Below, one piece after another: positions 6,565 through 10,058 of a stretch of 10,058 bases of DNA. Every line of letters begins with the position of its first letter. Within the stretch, counting starts at the first letter, position 1. Source of the stretch: an uncultured Veillonella sp. (lineage in GTDB: Bacteria; Bacillota; Negativicutes; Veillonellales; Veillonellaceae); contig NZ_CAJZFD010000062.1 in the NCBI RefSeq assembly GCF_915069625.1, positions 1-10,058 of the forward strand. Reading direction: 5' to 3'. The translations under genes and the position numbers were made by a program. The notes beneath the pieces are model-generated. The model did no database searches. It saw only the letters and a program-made list of their open reading frames with translations, and had not been told where the DNA came from.

Positions 6565-8115
6565 ATGATTGATACAGTATATTATAAAATTCAAGAGCTA
6601 TTGCTTTGTGCAATGATAATTGCATTACCATTGATGCGGATACCAGATCGGTATACTTTGTTCTCAATGGGTAATAATCTATCGATGATATTTCTTTTCT
6701 TTTCCATTTTGTTATTTATTGTATATAGCATATGGAAAAAGAAGACAGAGGTTCCATTTAAACCATATTTTGCTATATCTATCGTCTGGATTGTTTTTTG
6801 TACTATATTAGGAGTATTCTCGTTTCCTTTTTATGATACTGTTATCTATACGTATCTAATTAATACATCTGTTGTCCAAAAACTATATGCTCTATTCCCT
6901 TCATTCGTAGGTAATGAATTTATTCTACAAGTAAAGTTAATGGTATCTTTAGTTTGGTATTTATTTAGAAACTTTATATTTCCACTAATTGGGTTATTCT
7001 TAATTATTTTTAATCTATATAAGGATGATTGTAAAAAAGGTCTCGATACAATTGTTAATGCTGCAAGGATATTAACAATACTATGTATAGCTTACTCTAT
7101 TATAGAGGTTTCTTGGCTATGGAGTGGTTCAGATTATTTAGCTTCTATACTAGTAATGATTAATAATAGCTTATATGACCCTGTAGTACAAAGTGGTTGG
7201 TGGCCTCCAGAATTATGGCCAGGTCAACTTAGAAGCCTTGCATTAGAACCATCCTATTTTAGTATGATTGCCGTATTTTTGGCACCATTATTAGGTATTC
7301 ATTATGTGAATGCTAAAAATAAACTTGATATTATATTAGCATTTCTCTTAGTTGTCATGATTTTCTTAACTAAGGCTCGAACAGGTGTTGTTGTTTATAT
7401 ATTCGAACTGGTTGCATTTATTGTATTAAGTCTAATATTTAGATATAAATCTTGGTGGAAGTTGTGTCTATTTACAATTGGACTTAGTGTTCTAAGTTAT
7501 TCTTTTGCTATTGTTGGTGATTCCGTAGTAAGCCCTATAATTAAGGCTAGTATTTCTCAAACAAATACTACCAAAGAAGCATCTCAGGCTATATCTGTAG
7601 AAAAGGCTTTAGATAAGTATATTGATAGCAATGTTAAGTCAGTTAGCAATACTAGTTCTAGATCCAATTCAGCTAGATTTGGCAATACAGTTGCGATGTT
7701 TAACGTTGGACTAGACCATTTAGCATTTGGCGTTGGTAGAGGCTTGCACTCAAGCTATATGGTTGATAAATTCCCTGATTTTGCTAAAGATAGTGGAGAA
7801 GTCAAACGTTGGACAGAAGACGTATTACAAAAGGGCTTCCTAGCATTTGAATATCCAGTACTTAATGAATTCGCAGCTATATTGGCATGGTTTGGGTTAA
7901 TAGGAGAAATCTTATTTATTACTCCAATTTTATATATTTTATATAGAACATATAAGATTAAGAAGTATATTAATAACCCTACATTAGTTTACCTATTGGT
8001 AGCATTCTTTGGGCAAATTGCATGCTTTATGAGTAATGAATTTATATTGGCTTATCCAATTCTTGTAGGGATTTTGATCTGTTATATTAAATTTTATGAG
8101 CATAGTGATGCATAA
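6565..8115 (+). CDS. O-antigen polymerase/ligase-like membrane protein (Wzy candidate)
   Basis: A 516-residue multi-pass membrane protein with around eleven hydrophobic helices and one long soluble segment (about 318-436), the layout of O-antigen polymerases (Wzy) and WaaL ligases. Family-like motifs are LRSLALEPSYF at 222-232, TKARTG at 269-274 after a helix, SARFGN at 369-374 and GVGRGLHSS at 389-397 in the long loop, followed by a final set of helices starting near FAAILAWFGL. The arginines and the EPS motif in extracytoplasmic loops are features often needed for polymerisation. The position directly after the flippase favours a Wzy role joining repeat units in the periplasm. A ligase role cannot be excluded. 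TGAGGT at 6549-6554 supports ATG 6565. Confidence 0.8.
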   Translation: MIDTVYYKIQELLLCAMIIALPLMRIPDRYTLFSMGNNLSMIFLFFSILLFIVYSIWKKKTEVPFKPYFAISIVWIVFCTILGVFSFPFYDTVIYTYLINTSVVQKLYALFPSFVGNEFILQVKLMVSLVWYLFRNFIFPLIGLFLIIFNLYKDDCKKGLDTIVNAARILTILCIAYSIIEVSWLWSGSDYLASILVMINNSLYDPVVQSGWWPPELWPGQLRSLALEPSYFSMIAVFLAPLLGIHYVNAKNKLDIILAFLLVVMIFLTKARTGVVVYIFELVAFIVLSLIFRYKSWWKLCLFTIGLSVLSYSFAIVGDSVVSPIIKASISQTNTTKEASQAISVEKALDKYIDSNVKSVSNTSSRSNSARFGNTVAMFNVGLDHLAFGVGRGLHSSYMVDKFPDFAKDSGEVKRWTEDVLQKGFLAFEYPVLNEFAAILAWFGLIGEILFITPILYILYRTYKIKKYINNPTLVYLLVAFFGQIACFMSNEFILAYPILVGILICYIKFYEHSDA

Positions 8116-8229
8116 ATAGTATGGGGAGTTAATGTATTAGAAAGTACAAAATATATATTGTAATTAATATTTAAACTAAATCGAATAAATTTGATATTCT
8201 ATTTATGGCTTTTCTGTCTCATAATTGGT

Positions 8230-8235
8230 TATAAT
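8230..8235 (+). promoter_or_regulatory. Candidate -10 box upstream of the 8327 gene
   Basis: TATAAT at 8230-8235 lies about 90 bases before the ATG at 8327 in a 211-base gap that is strongly AT-rich. The -35 position (near 8206-8212, TGGCTTT) is poor, so this is tentative. I see no convincing terminator between 8116 and this point, so read-through from the polymerase gene is also possible. Confidence 0.3.
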
Positions 8236-8326
8236 CTATATAGTAATATTATGTAATGAATATGTTGGGAGTATTCATTTGGGGATGATTAAATTAGTTA
8301 ATATATGGGTTTGGGAGAATTTAGCT

Positions 8327-8737
8327 ATGAGAAAATATGTACTTTCAGTTGATAAGAATAAGCCAATAGAGCTTGAAATCACAAATATTTTAGATGATGA
8401 CAAAACCATAGTGCGTGGTCGTCTTAATACATATCATTTGGATTATGATGTAGAGACATCTTCTGTGTTATTAAGCTTTACTTTGGAAGACGATCGAGAG
8501 TCTATATATAGTATTAGATTACAAGAAGATGACTCTTTATTAAAATGTTTAGATTGTACTCCTCAGGAGGTATTCTTTAACATTGTTAATTTCCTAGGTG
8601 AAGTAATACATAAGGCTAAATCTGTTGGATATACATTAGTTATGAAGTTAGACTATCAAGCTTCTAGATTACTTGTAAAGGATTTAACAAAAATTGGTGA
8701 GGAATATCGCGTATTCAATGGAGAATTAGTATATTAG
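8327..8737 (+). CDS. Hypothetical acidic protein, 136 residues
   Basis: I do not recognise this protein. From ATG 8327 it encodes 136 residues with no signal peptide and no membrane helix, so it is probably cytoplasmic. It is acidic overall (ILDDDK at 21-26, LEDDRES at 53-59, LQEDDS at 65-70), and the alternating pattern suggests a beta-rich N-terminal half followed by an amphipathic helix (about 80-102) and a final sheet. Two cysteines (74 and 77, CLDC) form a CxxC, but there is no second pair to make a metal site. The frame stays open upstream to 8225, but GGGAG at 8313-8317 is correctly spaced for ATG 8327 and the upstream extension looks like non-coding AT-rich sequence. It sits between the polysaccharide genes and a strong terminator, so it could be the last gene of that unit. 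A role in polysaccharide control is only a guess. Confidence 0.7.
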   Translation: MRKYVLSVDKNKPIELEITNILDDDKTIVRGRLNTYHLDYDVETSSVLLSFTLEDDRESIYSIRLQEDDSLLKCLDCTPQEVFFNIVNFLGEVIHKAKSVGYTLVMKLDYQASRLLVKDLTKIGEEYRVFNGELVY

Positions 8738-8768
8738 GATAATTTTTAATAAAATATATAGTGGAATT

Positions 8769-8804
8769 AAAAGAAGGTATCAACTGTAATTGATACCTTC
8801 TTTT
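8769..8804. terminator. Strong Rho-independent terminator
   Basis: AAAAGAAGGTATCA (8769-8782) and TGATACCTTCTTTT (8791-8804) form a perfect 14-bp stem with an eight-base loop and a T-tract on the right. The A-run on the left makes it usable in both directions. It closes the unit ending with the 8327 gene. Confidence 0.9.
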
Positions 8805-8828
8805 ATATAGAAATAATTAACTTATTAG

Positions 8829-8858
8829 TTGAAGTATAGTATATGTTAAATGTATAAA
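8829..8858 (+). promoter_or_regulatory. Candidate sigma-70-type promoter
   Basis: TTGAAG at 8829-8834 and TATAAA at 8853-8858 are 18 bases apart, with TG directly before the -10 box. Transcription would start near 8865. It could drive the small ORF at 8904, a short non-coding RNA ending at the 9017-9050 hairpin, or the exported-protein gene further down. Confidence 0.4.
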
Positions 8859-8903
8859 ATATGCCACAACACCCTCATATTTGTTTTGTATTTTATGGTG
8901 TAT

Positions 8904-9029
8904 ATGCACGATAATAAGCTAGTCATGCAGTATATGTGGGATCTTATCTTTAGTACGTATCAATATTACGATTTACCATTATTACTGCTCTATGCTGTGT
9001 TAATAGTGGCGCAGAAGGTGCCATTTTAA
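8904..9029 (+). CDS. Possible small ORF, 41 residues (doubtful)
   Basis: An open frame begins MHDNKLVMQYMW and ends LPLLLLYAVLIVAQKVPF, with a hydrophobic stretch at about 24-38 that could form a membrane helix. It lies between a candidate promoter (8829-8858) and a hairpin with T7 tract (9017-9050), so a discrete transcript is possible. Against it, no convincing Shine-Dalgarno precedes the ATG (GGTG at 8897-8900 is too close) and an in-frame ATG at 8895 has none either. It may be a chance frame in an RNA leader. I recognise no family. Confidence 0.22.
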   Translation: MHDNKLVMQYMWDLIFSTYQYYDLPLLLLYAVLIVAQKVPF

Positions 9030-9050
9030 TGTGAATTTCACCGTTTTTTT
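9017..9050 (+). terminator. Weak hairpin with T7 tract, possible terminator or attenuator
   Basis: GGTG (9017-9020) pairs with CACC (9039-9042), and ATT (9023-9025) with AAT (9034-9036) across a CC/TT internal loop, followed by G and seven T. The stem is weak but the T-tract is good. It lies just before, and partly within, the promoter of the exported-protein gene. Confidence 0.35.
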
Positions 9051-9058
9051 GGTATAAT
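9050..9058 (+). promoter_or_regulatory. Extended -10 promoter of the exported-protein gene
   Basis: TGGTATAAT at 9050-9058 is an extended -10 element (TGn plus a perfect TATAAT), 37 bases before the ATG. The -35 region is poor (TGTGAA at 9030-9035 at 17-base spacing), which is usual for extended -10 promoters. A perfect dyad GTGAATTTCAC at 9031-9041 overlaps the -35 position and could be an operator. Confidence 0.65.
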
Positions 9059-9095
9059 AAGCAAGTATTCCAACGATAAAACGGAGGTAATTCTA

Positions 9096-9422
9096 ATGCG
9101 TAAATTCTTATATATGTTAGCAGCTCTACTCGTGTTGATCGGTATTAATACACATGACGTAGAAGCTCGTACAGATGTGTATGCTACAACTTATAACGGT
9201 AATAGCTGGTATGTAGACCAAGACTCTGTGAAGAAAGTAGGGGATGTACTCAATTTTACAGTGTACACTACATCTGGCCTTAGCTATAAGGTATCATCTA
9301 GCGATAGTAACTATTACAATGCAGATGTATTCTACTATAACAATAAACTTGTTTCAGACAATGGCCAATCCGTTTGGAAATCTCCAGGCATGATGGCCGC
9401 CATGCGCGTGGCGCGTAAATAA
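9096..9422 (+). CDS. Small exported protein of unknown function, 108 residues
   Basis: The protein starts MRKFLYMLAALLVLIG, a typical Sec signal peptide, with a likely cleavage after VEA (residues 22-24), leaving a mature domain of about 84 residues. The mature part is rich in Tyr, Asn, Ser and Val (DVYATTYNGNSWYVD, VYYNADVFYYNN-like blocks), a beta-strand pattern common in small envelope or secreted proteins. There is no lipobox cysteine. GGAGGT at 9083-9088, seven bases before the ATG, and its own extended -10 promoter indicate good, independent expression. It ends with a basic tail (AAMRVARK). I do not recognise the family. The Asn-Gly-x-Trp-Tyr-Val-Asp block resembles surface-exposed small proteins of Negativicutes, but that is an impression, not a match. 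Confidence 0.8.
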   Translation: MRKFLYMLAALLVLIGINTHDVEARTDVYATTYNGNSWYVDQDSVKKVGDVLNFTVYTTSGLSYKVSSSDSNYYNADVFYYNNKLVSDNGQSVWKSPGMMAAMRVARK

Positions 9423-9462
9423 TAGATATAATAGGTCTAGTACGTAAATAATAGAAATAATA
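9414..9462. repeat. Imperfect 20-bp direct repeat across the stop codon
   Basis: A 20-base segment at 9414-9433 (Arg-Lys-stop codons plus 3' flank) recurs at 9443-9462 with a single mismatch. The copies are offset by 29 bases, as expected from a small slippage duplication. The second copy lies outside the gene and repeats the end of its coding sequence. Confidence 0.7.
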
Positions 9463-9463
9463 A

Positions 9464-9490
9464 AGGCAGCGAGATAATCGCTGCCTCTTG
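9464..9490 (+). terminator. Terminator of the exported-protein gene
   Basis: AGGCAGCGA (9464-9472) and TCGCTGCCT (9478-9486) form a perfect nine-bp GC-rich stem with a five-base loop. The tail CTTGGTTTATA is only moderately T-rich, so termination may be partial. Confidence 0.7.
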
Positions 9491-9514
9491 GTTTATAATA
9501 CAACATATTAGTAT

Positions 9515-9529
9515 TGTTTATCTGTATTT
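9515..9529 (+). repeat. Left copy of a 15-nt inverted repeat flanking the toxin-antitoxin locus
   Basis: TGTTTATCTGTATTT here matches TGTATATCTGTATTT on the minus strand at 9864-9878 in 14 of 15 positions. This copy directly abuts, and by two bases overlaps, the -35 box of the antisense promoter at 9528. Confidence 0.65.
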
Positions 9530-9556
9530 GACGATATATGATATAAACCCTATAAT
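9528..9556 (+). promoter_or_regulatory. Near-consensus promoter of the antisense (antitoxin) RNA
   Basis: TTGACG (9528-9533), a 17-base spacer and a perfect TATAAT (9551-9556) form a near-consensus sigma-70 promoter. No plausible protein gene follows on this strand. Transcription would start near 9563 and run towards the toxin gene on the opposite strand. Confidence 0.75.
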
Positions 9557-9562
9557 ATAAAC

Positions 9563-9693
9563 AGATAGCCAAACGAGTGGTTCCGTCGGGCTCATCTCAC
9601 AGTTACAAAAAATTGATGAAATGGCCTTTCAGTTACCTAATTATCCAGGGGATAACGAAGGGCTATTTGTCTTTTCCAAGACAAATAAGAGCC
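9563..9693 (+). ncRNA. Candidate antitoxin RNA, antisense to the toxin 3' end
   Basis: This is the RNA expected from the promoter at 9528-9556. Its 5' end can fold: AGCC (9567-9570) with GGCT (9589-9592), and ACG (9573-9575) with CGT (9584-9586), presenting a loop AGTGGTTC. Further along are TTATCC/GGATAA (9641-9655) and a strong hairpin, GGCT (9661-9664) plus ATTTGTCTT (9665-9673) with AAGACAAAT (9678-9686) plus AGCC (9690-9693). The last hairpin overlaps the toxin's final codons. The convergent, 3'-overlapping arrangement is that of txpA/ratA-type loci. No clear T-tract follows, so the 3' end given is a guess and the RNA may extend further. It contains no convincing ORF. Confidence 0.5.
9607..9631 (-). 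terminator. Weak candidate terminator for the toxin mRNA
   Basis: On the minus strand TGAAA (9631-9627) pairs with TTTCA (9621-9617) around a GGCCA loop, followed by TCAA and six T (9612-9607). The five-bp AT stem is weak. If used, the toxin transcript would overlap the antisense RNA by more than 40 bases. Confidence 0.3.
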
Positions 9694-9764
9694 ACAAGTG
9701 CACCAAAGGCAATAACAACAGTCATTACCTCTAGAATTATCATGATTAACTCATAATCACTCAT
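9663..9764 (-). CDS. Holin-like type I toxin, 33 residues
   Basis: A 33-codon gene on the minus strand, beginning MSDYELIMIILEVM and ending LICLGKDK. It has a short polar N-terminus with the YE pair, one long hydrophobic helix (about 6-28) and a charged GKDK tail. This is the layout of small membrane toxins of the TxpA/BsrG/holin-like group, which insert into the cytoplasmic membrane. Expression signals are unusually strong for so short a frame: GGAGGGAGGGG at 9771-9781, six bases before the ATG, and a TTGATT-17-TATAAT promoter. An opposing near-consensus promoter fires an RNA across its 3' half, as in type I toxin-antitoxin loci. The family assignment is from recognition of the pattern, not a search. 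A small membrane protein unrelated to toxins remains possible. Confidence 0.75.
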   Translation of the reverse strand: MSDYELIMIILEVMTVVIAFGALVALICLGKDK

Positions 9765-9770
9765 AGAGCA

Positions 9771-9805
9771 CCCCTCCCTCCATTAACGAAGAGAGGCCCA
9801 ACCTC
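9771..9805 (-). promoter_or_regulatory. Foldable toxin mRNA leader with sequestrable Shine-Dalgarno
   Basis: In the leader, CCUCUC (9796-9791) can pair with GAGGGG of the Shine-Dalgarno (9776-9771), six pairs with one G-U, around a 14-base loop. The same CCUC can instead pair with an earlier GAGG (9805-9802) around UUGGG, freeing the Shine-Dalgarno. Two mutually exclusive folds of this kind are typical of toxin mRNAs that are inactive until rearranged or processed. Confidence 0.4.
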
Positions 9806-9823
9806 GCCGACTATCTTAGGTCA

Positions 9824-9852
9824 ATTATAATGCGAACATATGAGTTAATCAA
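9824..9852 (-). promoter_or_regulatory. Promoter of the toxin gene
   Basis: On the minus strand TTGATT (9852-9847), a 17-base spacer and a perfect TATAAT (9829-9824) form a strong sigma-70-type promoter. The start would be near 9817, giving a leader of about 50 bases before the toxin ATG. Confidence 0.75.
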
Positions 9853-9863
9853 TAAGCATCTAT

Positions 9864-9878
9864 AAATACAGATATACA
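9864..9878 (-). repeat. Right copy of the 15-nt inverted repeat
   Basis: The minus strand reads TGTATATCTGTATTT, 14 of 15 matching the copy at 9515-9529. It lies 11 bases upstream of the toxin -35 box. Its core ATACAGAT is also tandemly duplicated here (9866-9873 and 9874-9881). Confidence 0.65.
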
Positions 9879-9933
9879 GATTAAAGTGTAATAAGGACTT
9901 TAAATATTTAGTAGGATAAGGTTAATATGGTAC

Positions 9934-9963
9934 CCTAAAAAATAGAACAGGCCTGTTCTATTT
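9934..9963 (-). terminator. Perfect palindrome with T-run, probable minus-strand terminator
   Basis: A perfect 24-base palindrome at 9940-9963, centred on AGGCCT, is followed on the minus strand by a run of T (six in a row including the stem end) and then AGGG. This reads as a Rho-independent terminator for a gene entering from the right. On the plus strand the tail is poorer (TTTCTAG). Confidence 0.6.
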
Positions 9964-9991
9964 CTAGAGACACCATATCAGGATCATCTTA

Positions 9992-10017
9992 AAATTACTA
10001 CAGGCCTGTACTAATTT
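9992..10017 (-). repeat. Near-palindrome sharing the ACAGGCCTGT core
   Basis: A 26-base inverted repeat with one C/C mismatch is centred at 10004/10005. It shares the ten-base palindrome ACAGGCCTGT (10000-10009) with the copy at 9947-9956. The centres are 53 bases apart, close to five helical turns. On the minus strand it is followed by TTTTAAG, so it may act as a second terminator. A protein-binding site is the alternative. Confidence 0.5.
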
Positions 10018-10058
10018 AAAATCCCCTTGTTAAGTACCTAAGTACTCATCAAGGGGAT
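10017..10058 (-). terminator. Terminator hairpin at the window edge
   Basis: ATCCCCTTG (10021-10029) pairs with CAAGGGGAT (10050-10058), nine bp, and AGTAC (10033-10037) with GTACT (10042-10046) inside it. On the minus strand the stem is followed by TTTAAATT, forming a four-T tract with the stem end. It probably terminates a minus-strand gene just outside the window. The plus-strand tail is cut off by the window edge. Confidence 0.65.

Noticed and set aside
8225..8326. Upstream extension of the 136-residue protein
   Set aside because: The extra 34 residues (MVIIYIVILC...) start from a poor initiation site, overlap a candidate -10 box, and a well-spaced Shine-Dalgarno precedes ATG 8327.
9354..9572. 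Minus-strand open frame over the end of the exported-protein gene and the antisense promoter
   Set aside because: It runs through a terminator and a near-consensus promoter on the other strand and its product (many Tyr and Ile from AT-rich spacer) looks like translated non-coding DNA.
9940..10017. The paired palindromes as ends of an insertion sequence or a CRISPR array
   Set aside because: No transposase or target duplication is present, only two copies occur, and the T-tracts fit terminators better.
1..10058. tRNA or rRNA genes and CRISPR repeats
   Set aside because: I looked in the intergenic stretches and saw no cloverleaf-like or regularly spaced repeat structure. The structured sequences found are hairpins of terminator or leader type.

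Overview
The window is AT-rich and almost entirely plus-strand coding. It carries the distal part of a surface-polysaccharide (O-antigen or capsule type) cluster, followed by a regulatory region with a small exported protein and a candidate type I toxin-antitoxin locus. A low-GC Firmicute-type organism is suggested. A Gram-negative member of the Negativicutes (Veillonella-like) fits the mix of LicD proteins, a Wzx/Wzy pair and a holin-like toxin, but no taxonomic marker gene is present, so this is inference.

Positions 1-5129 look like one tightly packed transcription unit: the tail of an upstream gene overlapping the first licD by one base (TGATG), a LicD-family protein, a class V PLP aminotransferase, a fusion of a TagD-like cytidylyltransferase with a Gfo/Idh/MocA-like domain, a second LicD, and a family 2 glycosyltransferase. 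Read together, the aminotransferase would make an amino-bearing phospho- or phosphono-compound, the cytidylyltransferase would activate it with CTP, and one or both LicD proteins would transfer it to a glycan. The substituent is not identified here. Aminoethylphosphonate is one candidate, but no PEP mutase or phosphonopyruvate decarboxylase lies in the window. The C-terminal oxidoreductase-like domain of the fusion has lost the residues expected for dinucleotide binding and catalysis.

A hairpin terminator at 5176-5226 separates this module from a flippase (Wzx-like, 5289-6530) and an O-antigen polymerase/ligase-like membrane protein (6565-8115). An unrecognised 136-residue acidic protein (8327-8737) follows and ends at a very strong terminator (8769-8804).

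The 8805-9095 stretch holds a candidate promoter, a possible 41-codon small ORF and a hairpin plus T7 tract, then an extended -10 promoter driving a 108-residue exported protein (9096-9422) with its own terminator.

From 9515 to 9880 lies a compact convergent locus. A 33-residue holin-like toxin (9663-9764, minus strand) has a strong promoter, a strong Shine-Dalgarno and a foldable leader. It faces a near-consensus promoter (9528-9556) firing an RNA antisense to the toxin 3' end. A 15-nt inverted repeat sits upstream of both promoters. The last 120 bases hold three consecutive hairpins that read best as minus-strand terminators for a gene beyond the window's right edge.
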